This document shows, piece after piece, positions 1 through 9,302 of a stretch of DNA of 64,000 bases. The DNA is from Fimenecus sp051881455 (lineage in GTDB: Bacteria; Bacillota; Clostridia; Oscillospirales; Acutalibacteraceae). The DNA lies in assembly GCA_051881455.1 (NCBI GenBank), contig JBJEPX010000005.1, positions 9,221 through 73,220 on the forward strand. The letters run 5' to 3'. A program made the translations under genes and the position numbers. The first letter of the stretch is position 1; the number at the start of each line of letters is the position of its first letter. Below the pieces are notes generated by a model. That model saw only the letters and a program-made list of their open reading frames with translations, did not search any database and had not been told where the DNA came from.

Positions 1-3
1 CAT
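1..3 (-). CDS. Start codon of a gene continuing off the left edge
   Basis: On the minus strand the split-transketolase operon ends with a TAA, and an ATG follows two bases later at the very edge of the window. A GAGGTG sequence about 8 bases before this ATG would serve as its ribosome binding site. The operon therefore probably continues to the left. Nothing can be said about the product. Confidence 0.45.
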
Positions 4-5
4 AA

Positions 6-1016
6 TTACACCTCATCATCCCAGTTATCGTCCAATTCGAAGTCCTTACCCATAACCTCACGAACAGCGTCGATAATGCCGTTTGCATCGATGCCGACGA
101 TGGACATAATATCCTCATGAAGACCGATAGGCGCGAATTTGTCGGGGTGACCGAGCATCTTGAATGCACAGCCCTTGCCGGATTCAATCATAACCTCAGC
201 AACTGCCGAGCCCAAGCCGCCGATAACGGAGTGGTCCTCAACCGTGATGATACGGCGGGTTTCCTGAACAGCTTTGAGTATAGCCTCTTTATCAATAGGC
301 TTGATTGTGTGCATATTGAGAACTCTTACTTTAAGTCCGTCAGCGCTCTCAAGGAATTTTGCTGCTTCACGGGCCTGGAATGCGCAAGAGCCGCATGCGA
401 TAACGGTAATATCTGTACCGGGGTGCAGTTCAACAGCCTTGCCTACCTCAAAACCGTAATCCTCATTATCATAAAGAACACGGTCAAATCCGCGGTTGAT
501 GCGGATATAGTAAGGTCCGAAATTCTCATAAGCCGCTCTGATAACATTTGCTGTTTCGTAACCGTCAGCAGGGCAGATAACAGTAAGGTTAGGCATTGAG
601 CGTGCTACTGCAAGGTCAACGATTGCATGGTGAGTTGAACCTGCCTGACCGAACGATGTGCCCGAATGTGTAGCAATAATCTTTGCGTTAACATTCTGAT
701 AGCAGATGTCGGTGTGAAGCTGGTCAGCGGCACGAAGCGAAGCGAAAACCGAGAAGGTTGATGCAAAGGGAACAAGTCCTGCTCTTGCCATACCTGCCGC
801 TACACCAAGCATATTCTGCTCTGCGATACCTACATTGAAAACTCTGTCGGGGCAGGCGTTTGTAAAGTCCTGTAATTTTGTGGAGGTTGCAAGGTCGGCG
901 GTAACCGCAACAATTTCCTTGTGCTCCTTTGCAAGTTCTGCAAGTGTTTTACCGTAAATTTCCGATGTGGAAAGTTCAGGTGTTTCAATAACGTTATAAA
1001 CAAATCCTCCGGCCAT
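6..1016 (-). CDS. Transketolase C-terminal subunit (pyrimidine-binding plus C-terminal domains)
   Basis: This is the second half of a split transketolase, which transfers two-carbon ketol units between sugar phosphates in a thiamine-diphosphate-dependent reaction. The 336 residues cover the Pyr domain (roughly 15-180, with FNVGIAEQNMLGVAAGMA carrying the Glu that activates the cofactor) and the C-terminal domain (about 195-320, with TVEDHSVIGGLGSAVAE). The start overlaps the stop of the N-terminal subunit gene by one base (TGATG), and AAAGGAG lies upstream, so the two are translationally coupled. Split transketolases are common in Clostridia and archaea. The substrate cannot be read from sequence; the aminotransferase neighbour hints at a role outside the ordinary pentose phosphate pathway. 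Confidence 0.93.
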   Translation of the reverse strand: MAGGFVYNVIETPELSTSEIYGKTLAELAKEHKEIVAVTADLATSTKLQDFTNACPDRVFNVGIAEQNMLGVAAGMARAGLVPFASTFSVFASLRAADQLHTDICYQNVNAKIIATHSGTSFGQAGSTHHAIVDLAVARSMPNLTVICPADGYETANVIRAAYENFGPYYIRINRGFDRVLYDNEDYGFEVGKAVELHPGTDITVIACGSCAFQAREAAKFLESADGLKVRVLNMHTIKPIDKEAILKAVQETRRIITVEDHSVIGGLGSAVAEVMIESGKGCAFKMLGHPDKFAPIGLHEDIMSIVGIDANGIIDAVREVMGKDFELDDNWDDEV

Positions 1017-1894
1017 CAGTCAAACTCCTTTCCGCAGCGAGCAATACGCTCTGCGCTGTAATTATCAAGATCCTGAGAGGCAACCTCGGCCATAGCGTCG
1101 TCAATAGCGCCGTAATGCCATTTGTAGTTGCCTGCCGTCAGCTTAATTCCTACGCCCTTAACAGTATCGGCAACGATAACCGTGGGCTTATCCTTGCACT
1201 CGTGTGCGGCGTCAATCGCCTTGCAAAGCTCAACAATGTTGTTACCGTCGCAAACGATTGTGTTGAAGCCGAAAGCAACAAACTTATCTGCAAGGGGCTC
1301 TAATTTCATAACATCTTCTGTGTTACCGTCAATCATGCAATGGTTGCGGTCAACAATTGTGATGCAGTTTGTAAGGTTGTAATGGCGGATAGTCATAAGA
1401 CCTTCCCAGTTAGAACCCTCATCCAGTTCACCGTCGCCTGTTACTACATATGTATAGTAATCCTTGCCCAGAACGCGTGCCGCGATTGCGGTACCTGCGG
1501 CAATGGGAATACCGTGGCCCAGAGAACCTGTTGAAGCGTCAACGCCCTCAACCTTATTTGAATCAAGGTGAATACCCATCTTTGAGTTCGTAAGGTTAAA
1601 GGTTTTGAGCTGCTCCATATCGTTCCAGCCGAAATCGCAAAGCACGGGTGCATAAGCGATTCCTGCGTGACCCTTACTGAGAATGAAGCGGTCTCTGTCC
1701 TCCCACTTTGGTTCCTCTTTTCTGATGTTGAGGTATCTGTGATACATAACGGTAAGAATGTCCATAACACTCATACCGCCGCCGATATGGCCGCTGCCTG
1801 CCCAAACTGTTGTTTGAAGGCAAAGGTGGCGCAAATCGTTGGCTTTCTTTTCAAGAGCAAGCCATTCTTCCTTGGTTAAAGGTGCTTTTTGCAT
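1016..1894 (-). CDS. Transketolase N-terminal subunit (ThDP-binding)
   Basis: This 292-residue protein is the thiamine-diphosphate-binding half of the split transketolase. The motif GDGELDEGSNWEG (about 154-166) is the diphosphate/Mg2+ binding signature, and the flanking GSLGHGIPIAAGTAIAAR and HLCLQTTVWAGSGHIGGGMS segments are typical of the family. It should assemble with the next gene product into an active heterotetramer in the cytosol. A GGAGG-type site precedes the ATG. It lies 54 bases downstream of the aminotransferase gene in the same direction. Confidence 0.93.
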   Translation of the reverse strand: MQKAPLTKEEWLALEKKANDLRHLCLQTTVWAGSGHIGGGMSVMDILTVMYHRYLNIRKEEPKWEDRDRFILSKGHAGIAYAPVLCDFGWNDMEQLKTFNLTNSKMGIHLDSNKVEGVDASTGSLGHGIPIAAGTAIAARVLGKDYYTYVVTGDGELDEGSNWEGLMTIRHYNLTNCITIVDRNHCMIDGNTEDVMKLEPLADKFVAFGFNTIVCDGNNIVELCKAIDAAHECKDKPTVIVADTVKGVGIKLTAGNYKWHYGAIDDAMAEVASQDLDNYSAERIARCGKEFD

Positions 1895-1948
1895 AATTTT
1901 CCTCCCTGATTTTATTTTTTATAAATCGGAGCTTTCCCTCTCCGTTAA

Positions 1949-3217
1949 TCAGCCTTTAAGCTCGGGGTGACGCTTTTCAACTACGGAGAATGCGTCCTCT
2001 GCAATCTCGATTGAAAGCTTAATGTCGTCCTCGGTAACAGCCGCATTCATAAAGTGGTTGTGGTGAGAAGCCAAGAACAAGCCGCGGCTTACACACTCCG
2101 AAATCCACTCCTGATGAAGCATAAGGCTGTCATCGTTGGCAATACGCAAATAGAACAATGCGGGCTCACCGGATACTACAAGGTCAAAACCGTGTTCCTT
2201 TGCGGCGGCCTTAAAGCCGTCTGTAAGCTGTGTACCCATTCTGCGGAACATAGCAGGTGTGTCAAGCGCCTTCATCTTGTTAATGCAGGCGATGCAAGCG
2301 GCAAAGGGAACGGCGCTCATCCAATAAGAGCCTGTATATGTCATACCCGAAACGGTGGCTTTCATATGCTCGCCGCCGCAAAGAGCAGACATATTGTAGC
2401 CGTTTGCCAAAGCCTTGCAGAAGCAGATAAGGTCTGCCTTGATGCCGTAATAATGGTCAGAGCCTGCAAGGTCAAGGCGGAAGCCTGCACGGACATCATC
2501 GAAAATAAGAACTACGCCGTGCTTATCGCACCAAGCTCTTACTGCCTGCCAGTATTCCTTTGAGGCAACCTCGTTATCCTTAAAGTTACCGTGGTCATAG
2601 GGCTGAGCGATAAGACCTGCAATATCGCCGTTGTTTTCATCATATGCTCTTTGAAGCGCGTCAAGGTCAAACCAGGGAACAACAACATTGTTTGCAACAT
2701 CCTCGGGAGTAATTCCGGGATAGTCGATTTTCTGTGCCCACTGGAAATCGCCGTGGTAATAACCCTTTAAGAAAATAATCTTTTTCTTGTGAGTGTGTGC
2801 ACGGGCGGACATAACCGCAAGAGTTGTTGTATCCGAACCGTTTTTGCAGAAAAATGCCCAGTCTGCGGAAGCAACTGTATCAACAAGGTTCTCTGCACAC
2901 TCTACCATAACCTTTGAGGGTGAAGTTGTGCAGTTGCCAAGCTTCATCTGCTTCATAGCCGCCGCGTCAACATCGGGGTCATTGTAGCCGAGAACATTGG
3001 GGCCGTATGCGCACATAAAGTCTATATACTTATTGCCGTCAACATCCCAAAAATATGTACCCTGTGCTTTTTCTGAATAGAAGGGCCATTTCGAAACGGG
3101 AACCCAAAGTCCCTCGGCAGGTCCTAAGTGACCGTATATACCTGACGGAATAACCTTTACGGCTCTGTCAAAATATTCATGGCTTTTATCGTGTTTAAAT
3201 TCAGGAAATTTACTCAT
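1949..3217 (-). CDS. Class III PLP-dependent aminotransferase (glutamate-1-semialdehyde mutase-like)
   Basis: This 422-residue fold-type I PLP enzyme belongs to the class III aminotransferases, nearest in style to glutamate-1-semialdehyde 2,1-aminomutase. VLIFDDVRAGFR (about 236-247) holds the Asp that contacts the PLP pyridine nitrogen. CFCKALANGYNMSAL (about 266-280) carries the Schiff-base lysine. KNGSDTTTLAVMSARAHT is the phosphate-binding region. It lies 15 bases after the SCP-2-like gene and before the split transketolase, so all four are likely one transcript. A heme role is doubtful because no hem genes are nearby. A keto-sugar or keto-acid substrate linked to the transketolase is an inference. 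Confidence 0.85.
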   Translation of the reverse strand: MSKFPEFKHDKSHEYFDRAVKVIPSGIYGHLGPAEGLWVPVSKWPFYSEKAQGTYFWDVDGNKYIDFMCAYGPNVLGYNDPDVDAAAMKQMKLGNCTTSPSKVMVECAENLVDTVASADWAFFCKNGSDTTTLAVMSARAHTHKKKIIFLKGYYHGDFQWAQKIDYPGITPEDVANNVVVPWFDLDALQRAYDENNGDIAGLIAQPYDHGNFKDNEVASKEYWQAVRAWCDKHGVVLIFDDVRAGFRLDLAGSDHYYGIKADLICFCKALANGYNMSALCGGEHMKATVSGMTYTGSYWMSAVPFAACIACINKMKALDTPAMFRRMGTQLTDGFKAAAKEHGFDLVVSGEPALFYLRIANDDSLMLHQEWISECVSRGLFLASHHNHFMNAAVTEDDIKLSIEIAEDAFSVVEKRHPELKG

Positions 3218-3232
3218 ATCAACTGCGCCTCC

Positions 3233-3994
3233 TTATGCCAAATACAGTGCAACTCTGTCAAGAATTCTGTTCAGATTGTCAACCATTGAAAGCATACCTC
3301 TGATTTCAACCGTTCCTCTGCCGATACATTCAAGAGAATTTATTCTGCCGTTGAAAAGGTCGTTTGCAAGGCGAATGTTATCGAACTGCATAATCGCACG
3401 GGGATTTTCAGGCGGCTTTTTAATTGTTACAAGGTGATTGTTCTTTGTGCGGATTGTAGCGGCGGGACCGTCTTTAATTGCAAAGCAAACATCGCCGTCG
3501 GCAATATAAGATGCGCTGGCCTTACCGATAGCGTCCTGATTGCCTATCTGAGAAAGAGCAACAGAAATGGTGTAGAAGGTAAGAACCGTTGAAAGTTCAA
3601 AGAAATCAGGGTCTTTAAGCGCTTCCTCGGAAGGACGCATAAGCTCTGTCAATCTGTCGGTAAGAGCTGTAAAGGTTTTCAGAAGAAAACTTACCTTTGT
3701 AAGTCCCTTTGTAGGGATAGGCGTTGTCTCACCGTTGATTATTTTGTTGAACTTCTCGCAGGAAGACACGGGGATTTTAATGTCACATTTAGTAACACCA
3801 TCCTCCATACGGCAACCCTTTGCCGTGAATGTCAAAGTTGCTGCCGGACCGTCTTTAACCTCGAAAGCAAGCGATACAGGCTTTTTAAGAGTTGAAAGAA
3901 TTTCTTTTGCCTTATCGTCAAGCTCACAGAGATTTTCAAGCGTTCCCAGCACGGCATACATATTTATATATGCCATTGTTCTTGCATCAGTCAT
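3233..3994 (-). CDS. SCP-2-like sterol-carrier-fold protein, function unknown
   Basis: This 253-residue protein starts at the ATG preceded at good spacing by AAGGAGGAG; a longer frame upstream has no such site. The sequence has two related segments (about 40-90 and 175-250). Each contains a KDGPAATxxxx strand, and the second ends in NDLFNGRINSLECIGRGTVE, which resembles SCP-2 lipid-binding domains. The repeat suggests an internal duplication. It is first in the aminotransferase/transketolase operon. It has no signal peptide or membrane segment, so it should be cytosolic. A role in binding a hydrophobic ligand is family knowledge, and its link to the pathway is unknown. Confidence 0.6.
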   Translation of the reverse strand: MTDARTMAYINMYAVLGTLENLCELDDKAKEILSTLKKPVSLAFEVKDGPAATLTFTAKGCRMEDGVTKCDIKIPVSSCEKFNKIINGETTPIPTKGLTKVSFLLKTFTALTDRLTELMRPSEEALKDPDFFELSTVLTFYTISVALSQIGNQDAIGKASASYIADGDVCFAIKDGPAATIRTKNNHLVTIKKPPENPRAIMQFDNIRLANDLFNGRINSLECIGRGTVEIRGMLSMVDNLNRILDRVALYLA

Positions 3995-4226
3995 ACATTT
4001 TCTCCTCCTTATTTGAAATGATGTCGCATTACAAATTAAGGATAACAAATTTTTTAGGTAAAATCAAGAAAATTTCTTGTAAAAATTCATAATTTGTTAG
4101 TGATTTTTTCCTTTTACTATGTTATAATATTTTTATTATTATGGGTATGTACGCACATATGTACTGTTACTGAACAAAAAACGTAAATGTGTCAATAATT
4201 GAATTTTATGCGAAAGGACTTTTCTT

Positions 4227-6956
4227 ATGTCACTGCTTAAAAAAATATTCGGAGATTATTCCTCACGCGAGGTAAAAAGAATACTCCCCATTCAAAAACA
4301 GGTTTTAGCTCTTGAAGAGGAGTACAAAGCGCTTACCGACGCACAGCTTCAAGCAAAAACGCCGGAATTTAAAGAAAGACTTCAAAAGGGCGAAACACTG
4401 GACGACATTTTACCCGAGGCTTTTGCAGTTTGCCGTGAGGCCTCTGCCCGTGTTCTTAATATGCGCCACTTCCCCGTGCAGATTATCGGCGGTATCGTTC
4501 TTCATCAGGGACGCATTGCCGAGATGCGCACAGGTGAGGGTAAAACCCTTGTTGCAACGCTCCCCGCTTATCTTAACGCTCTTTCGGGAAAAGGCGTTCA
4601 CATAGTTACCGTAAACGATTATCTTGCACGCCGTGACTCTGAGTGGATGGGCAAGCTTTACAGATTTTTGGGACTTACCGTTGGTCTGATTGTTCACGAC
4701 CTTGACGGTGAAGAAAGAAGAAAGGCTTACAACTGCGATATAACATACGGCACAAACAACGAGATGGGCTTTGACTATCTTCGTGACAATATGGTTATCT
4801 ATGCAGAGCAAAGAGTACAGAGAGGTCATAACTTCGCTATTGTCGATGAGGTTGACTCAATCCTTATTGACGAGGCGAGAACTCCCCTTATCATTTCGGG
4901 TATGGGCGATAAATCCACCGACCTTTACAAAATCACCAACGATTTTGCAAAACGCCTTAAAATGTTTAAGGTTAAGGAAATCGACTCCAAGCAGAATTAT
5001 GAGGATATTGTTGGCGAGGACGACGATTTTATAGTTGACGAAAAGGCTAAGACAGCATCTCTTACCAAAAACGGTATTAAAAAGGCGGAGGCATTTTTCG
5101 GTATAGAAAACCTTGCCGATGTTGAAAACCTTACAATTCAGCATCATATCGATCTGGCTATAAAGGCAATCGGCGTTATGAAGCGTGATGTTGACTATGT
5201 TGTTAAAGACGGTCAGGTGCTTATAGTTGACGAGTTTACGGGACGCATTATGAACGGCCGCCGTTATTCCGACGGACTTCATCAGGCGATTGAGGCAAAG
5301 GAAAATGTTAAGGTTGAGCGTGAGTCAAAAACTCTTGCCACAATCACGTTCCAGAACTATTTCCGCCTTTACTCCAAGCTTTCCGGTATGACAGGTACTG
5401 CTATGACGGAAAGTCAGGAGTTTCAGGAGATTTACAGCCTTGATGTTATCGAAATCCCCACCAACAAGCCCATGATCAGAAACGACGAGGACGATGTCCT
5501 TTATAAGACCGAGGCGGCAAAGTTTAACGCTATAATCGAGCAGATACTCGAATGTAACAAAATCGGTCAGCCCGTTCTTGTGGGTACGACAAACATTGAA
5601 AAGAGTGAGCTTTTAAGCAGAGCCCTTAAAAAGCGGGGCATAAAGCATGAGGTGCTCAACGCTAAGTATCACGAAAAGGAAGCAGAGATTATCGCTCAGG
5701 CAGGCTCCTTGGGAGCAGTTACCATCGCCACCAATATGGCAGGACGCGGAACCGATATTATTTTAGGCGGCAACCCCGACTATATGGCTCGTTCCGAAAT
5801 GAGAAGAATGGACTTTTCAGACGAGCTTATTGCAGAGGCAACAGGCTTTGCCGAAACCGATAATACCGATATTCTTGAAGCGAGAAAAACATATCAGGAG
5901 CTTGAGAAAAAATATAAGGACCAGCTCAAAGACGAGGCAGACAAGGTGCGTGAAGCAGGCGGTCTGTTTATAATAGGTACGGAGCGCCACGAGTCACGCC
6001 GAATTGACAATCAGTTGCGAGGTCGTGCAGGCCGTCAGGGCGACCCAGGCCGCAGTAAGTTCTACCTCTCCGCTGAGGACGAGCTTCTAAGACTTTTCGC
6101 AGGAGACCGCTTCTACAATATTCTTGACACCTTCAAGAGCGTGGGCGATATGCCCATAGAGGCAAAAATGTTCACCAGCACCATTGAAAGCGCACAGAAA
6201 AAGGTTGAGGGCAATAACTTTGCCGCACGCCGCAATGTTCTCCGCTTTGACGATGTTATGAACAAGCAGAGAGAGGTAGTTTACGGTCAGCGTAACCGTG
6301 TTCTTGACGGTGCGGATATTCACGCGACAATCCTTAAAATGATTGACGACTATATCTCCGAAACCGTTGAATTTTACTGCCCTGCCTCCAATTCTCCCGA
6401 GGATTGGAATATAAACGGACTTATCGGGAAGCTCCGCTATCTTGCCGAGCCCGATATTGAAAATCAGTATAAGGATAGCTCTGAATTGAGAGATTATTTC
6501 TACAACAAGGCTATGGATTTATACAACGCCAAGGGCGAGGAGTACGGCGAAAACATAATGTCCGAGCTTGAACGCAAGGTATTGCTCCACAATGTTGATA
6601 TGCGCTGGATGGATCACCTTGACGCCATGGAAGAGCTTAAAAGAGGTATTTATCTGCGCTCTTACGGTCAGCAGGACCCCGTTGTGGCTTTCAGAATGGA
6701 AAGCTTTGATATGTTTGACGAGATGACAGCTCTTATCCGTGAAGGCACCGTTACAACAATGCTTACCTTCCGCTTAAAGAGTGAGGAAGATGTTAAGCGT
6801 GAGCAAGCGGCTAAAATTACCTCTACAAGCGGCGCCGATGACGGCAGTGACAAAAAACAGCCCGTCAGAAAAGGGCAGAAAGTCGGAAGAAACGACCCCT
6901 GCCCCTGCGGAAGCGGCAAAAAGTATAAAAAATGCTGCGGTATGAACGAGGAGTAA
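4227..6956 (+). CDS. secA: Preprotein translocase ATPase SecA
   Basis: SecA is the motor that pushes unfolded preproteins through the SecYEG channel, working at the inner face of the cytoplasmic membrane. The 909 residues contain Walker A (TGEGKT, about 102-107), the DEVD-type Walker B (VDEVDSILIDEARTP, about 206-220), the NBD2 motif (TNMAGRGTDIILGG) and GTERHESRRIDNQLRGRAGR. The C-terminal zinc tail RNDPCPCGSGKKYKKCCG binds SecB or ribosomes in related proteins. The length is usual for the family. AAAGGA lies upstream of the ATG, and a TATAAT at 4123-4128 is a likely -10 box, although no good -35 sits at 17 bases. It is transcribed divergently from the transketolase operon. Confidence 0.98.
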   Translation: MSLLKKIFGDYSSREVKRILPIQKQVLALEEEYKALTDAQLQAKTPEFKERLQKGETLDDILPEAFAVCREASARVLNMRHFPVQIIGGIVLHQGRIAEMRTGEGKTLVATLPAYLNALSGKGVHIVTVNDYLARRDSEWMGKLYRFLGLTVGLIVHDLDGEERRKAYNCDITYGTNNEMGFDYLRDNMVIYAEQRVQRGHNFAIVDEVDSILIDEARTPLIISGMGDKSTDLYKITNDFAKRLKMFKVKEIDSKQNYEDIVGEDDDFIVDEKAKTASLTKNGIKKAEAFFGIENLADVENLTIQHHIDLAIKAIGVMKRDVDYVVKDGQVLIVDEFTGRIMNGRRYSDGLHQAIEAKENVKVERESKTLATITFQNYFRLYSKLSGMTGTAMTESQEFQEIYSLDVIEIPTNKPMIRNDEDDVLYKTEAAKFNAIIEQILECNKIGQPVLVGTTNIEKSELLSRALKKRGIKHEVLNAKYHEKEAEIIAQAGSLGAVTIATNMAGRGTDIILGGNPDYMARSEMRRMDFSDELIAEATGFAETDNTDILEARKTYQELEKKYKDQLKDEADKVREAGGLFIIGTERHESRRIDNQLRGRAGRQGDPGRSKFYLSAEDELLRLFAGDRFYNILDTFKSVGDMPIEAKMFTSTIESAQKKVEGNNFAARRNVLRFDDVMNKQREVVYGQRNRVLDGADIHATILKMIDDYISETVEFYCPASNSPEDWNINGLIGKLRYLAEPDIENQYKDSSELRDYFYNKAMDLYNAKGEEYGENIMSELERKVLLHNVDMRWMDHLDAMEELKRGIYLRSYGQQDPVVAFRMESFDMFDEMTALIREGTVTTMLTFRLKSEEDVKREQAAKITSTSGADDGSDKKQPVRKGQKVGRNDPCPCGSGKKYKKCCGMNEE

Positions 6957-7027
6957 TTATATAAGTATCGGCAAAACGGAACACTTCATTTTTCTTAATG
7001 ATACAATTTCAAAAGGAGGTATATTCT

Positions 7028-8563
7028 TTGAGCAAGGATAAAACCAAAAACGGCGGTCAGCCCGAAAATAACGACTACCGCGACGAAATGGAGGAGCTTG
7101 CAAGGATTTTCAAGGAAGAACTTGATAAAGCCGTGCAGGATGCTGAGGACGCAGCACAGATAGACGACCTTGACGCCGTTCAGGTTGAGGGTTACAATCC
7201 CAAGGAACTTTCACTTGACGAATCGAAAAAGCCTGCCGCGCCGCTTAGTGAAAATATGCTTTGCGAATGCTGCGGAGAGCGTCCGAGGGGTACAAAGAAA
7301 AATCCCGACAGTGTTTTTTGCGAGGACTGCGAGGCAATTCTTGAAAAATATCCCTATGATTGGAAAGGCGTTTTGGCAATCATAGTCGTTTTGGGAATAG
7401 TAATTTCCGCGTTTATTCTTTTTGCATCGAATGTTCCCTTGTTTTCAAAAATGAAGCTTGGCGACAAGGCACTCCGAGAAAACAAGCTTTACACTGCAAT
7501 GGCAAAATATGACGAGGCTGTTTCCTGCATCAACGAAGAGGAACTGCCGCAGTATTACGGTTTGATTGCAAAAAGGGTAAATGCCGAATATATGCTTCTT
7601 GATATGAGCACCGCAATGGCGGAATGTAAGGAGTATTTGCCCGACAGCGTTCTTAAACTTCCCTCTTTTAAAGAAACAAGAAAAATAATGGCGGATATTG
7701 ATGAAATGTACGCTTCTGCATATGTAATACAAAATCATCTTGACGAATTTTCCGCATCGGATTATGACGGCATAATGGCAATGCTTGATTCCTTGTCAGG
7801 AAAAAAGATTTATGAAAAGAACGGGCAGTATTACGATGAAACAGAAACCGATTATACGCCCGATGGAACGGAAACCGTTTATACCTATAATGAGGGCTGG
7901 CTGAACATATACAAGTATTCAGCGGCAAGATATTCACAAAAAGACGATTCTGTAATTATTGAGTATCTGGAAAAGACTGCGGAAAATTCGGGATATTTAA
8001 AACGGCTTGTTTCGCCTTTGCTTGCCGCCACCTGTGTAGGAACAGGCAATTATGATAAAGCCGAAGCAATTCTAACCGATATTCAACTGCAAAACTCTGA
8101 AAGCCCCGATTGCTATATGATTAAGTCAATGCTTTACCGTTACCGCGATAAGGATTATGAAAACGGCGTAAAAATATGTGACGAAGGGCTCAATATGCTG
8201 TATTCTTTGACAAACGGCGAAGAAGTTTATGACCAGCTCGGATATATTTTGTTAACGCAAGCATCTCTTAATCTGATTATGCAGGCAGAAGGACTTACCG
8301 GAAGCGAACGGACCGATAAACTGGACGAAGCATTTCAAGCGGCAAATCAGGCGGCTTCTCTTTCCTCTCTGGCAGAAGCGAGAGATTTATATATAATCCT
8401 CGGCCTGGCGTTGAACAACACCGAGCCTTACGACACAGCCGCAGAAGAAATAGAAATGTACGGCGACGATGCAATTCCTTTCTCGGACGATATTAAAAAT
8501 TACAAAGACGGAAAGATTACACTTTCGGAAATCGCAATGAGCGGGAGGTATGATTTACAGTGA
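7028..8563 (+). CDS. Membrane protein with zinc ribbon and TPR-like extracytoplasmic region
   Basis: I place the start at a TTG seven bases after a perfect AAGGAGGT (7013-7020), giving 511 residues; an in-frame ATG 30 bases earlier has no site. The cytoplasmic N-terminus is acidic, followed by a zinc ribbon with two CxxC pairs (CECC and CEDC, about 75-100). One membrane helix (GVLAIIVVLGIVISAFILFA, about 113-132) follows. A long outer region has helical repeats resembling TPRs (ALREN..YTAMAKYDEAV, and KAEAILTDIQ further on). No enzyme motif is visible. Its stop overlaps the GTG of the next gene, so the two are coupled. The role is unknown. Confidence 0.75.
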   Translation: MSKDKTKNGGQPENNDYRDEMEELARIFKEELDKAVQDAEDAAQIDDLDAVQVEGYNPKELSLDESKKPAAPLSENMLCECCGERPRGTKKNPDSVFCEDCEAILEKYPYDWKGVLAIIVVLGIVISAFILFASNVPLFSKMKLGDKALRENKLYTAMAKYDEAVSCINEEELPQYYGLIAKRVNAEYMLLDMSTAMAECKEYLPDSVLKLPSFKETRKIMADIDEMYASAYVIQNHLDEFSASDYDGIMAMLDSLSGKKIYEKNGQYYDETETDYTPDGTETVYTYNEGWLNIYKYSAARYSQKDDSVIIEYLEKTAENSGYLKRLVSPLLAATCVGTGNYDKAEAILTDIQLQNSESPDCYMIKSMLYRYRDKDYENGVKICDEGLNMLYSLTNGEEVYDQLGYILLTQASLNLIMQAEGLTGSERTDKLDEAFQAANQAASLSSLAEARDLYIILGLALNNTEPYDTAAEEIEMYGDDAIPFSDDIKNYKDGKITLSEIAMSGRYDLQ

Positions 8564-9114
8564 GAATAGTTTATATTATTGTTAAGCTTTTAACTCTCCC
8601 GGGCGCAATAACACACGCATTTTTTGAGCATATGTGCTGTCGCGCCGCAAAAATTATAGTTGACGATGCGAGAGTTGTTCAAACAAATGAAATGCTGTCG
8701 CATATCGACCATGAGCTTATAAAAAGAAAAGGCGCAAGCTTTGATATTTGCTTTATACCGTTTTTCCTTAATCTTTTGTTAGGCTTTTTAACTCTTATGT
8801 ATGCCACCGTGACAATCTATTATTTTGCACGGTTCAGCGATGTGTTTGCGTGGATATGCCTCTATTTGGGCATATCAATGCTCACAAACCTGTTTCCTCA
8901 GGTTGAAGATGTTATGATGCTTAAAGAGAATTTTTACGGTAAGAAAAAAGGCATTGTATCAAAGATATTGGTCGCTCCCTTTTATGCAATCTTCTTTGTT
9001 GGGGCATACCTTGAAAAAGTGGGACTTACTCTTATTACGTCAATCGCATTTTCCTTTGCAGTACCCTATATTTTAGGCACATTTATCCCATCTCTTTATA
9101 AATTCATAGCGTAA
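8560..9114 (+). CDS. Small polytopic membrane protein, function unknown
   Basis: The gene starts with GTG overlapping the previous stop (GTGA), with GGGAGGT at 8543-8549. The 184-residue product has three or four predicted membrane segments (about 60-90, 95-110, 140-158, 160-180). Near the N-terminus, LPGAITHAFFEHMCCR resembles the start of Firmicutes M50-like membrane metalloprotease relatives, but the HExxH spacing is not preserved (HAFFEH), so catalytic activity is doubtful. Coupling to the zinc-ribbon protein suggests they act together. A strong terminator follows. Confidence 0.65.
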   Translation: MRIVYIIVKLLTLPGAITHAFFEHMCCRAAKIIVDDARVVQTNEMLSHIDHELIKRKGASFDICFIPFFLNLLLGFLTLMYATVTIYYFARFSDVFAWICLYLGISMLTNLFPQVEDVMMLKENFYGKKKGIVSKILVAPFYAIFFVGAYLEKVGLTLITSIAFSFAVPYILGTFIPSLYKFIA

Positions 9115-9117
9115 TAC

Positions 9118-9205
9118 CGTAGGGGCGATTCGCAAACAGCTCGAGAAAACACCGCAAAATCATTTGCGAAACAGTAGGGCGCTGTCTGCTCCCGCAGTCA
9201 AAATT
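9118..9205 (+). repeat. GTAGGGGCGATTCG-type intergenic repeat fragment
   Basis: The stretch opens with GTAGGGGCGATTCGC and contains a second GTAGGGCG-like segment near 9174. The same opening recurs at 14520 (GTAGGGGCAATTCAC) and, in variant form, at 21541 (GTAGGGGACAGAG). I read these as members of a dispersed noncoding repeat family in this genome. No ORF is present. Confidence 0.45.
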
Positions 9206-9209
9206 ACAT

Positions 9210-9249
9210 AAAAAGTATGGGCGGGCACAGATACCCGCCCATACTTTTT
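9210..9249. terminator. Bidirectional intrinsic terminator between convergent genes
   Basis: GTATGGGCGGG (9215-9225) pairs perfectly with CCCGCCCATAC (9234-9244) around an 8-base loop, flanked by a run of A on the left and T on the right. It lies between the membrane-protein gene (+) and the AraC gene (-), so it can stop both. Confidence 0.9.
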
Positions 9250-9302
9250 ATTGATATACCGCATTTCGACATAAACATTAAAAGATTTATGATACAATCA
9301 AT

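Noticed and set aside
1949..3217. hemL (glutamate-1-semialdehyde aminomutase) annotation
   Set aside because: The family fits, but there are no heme genes around and the transketolase neighbours point to another pathway.
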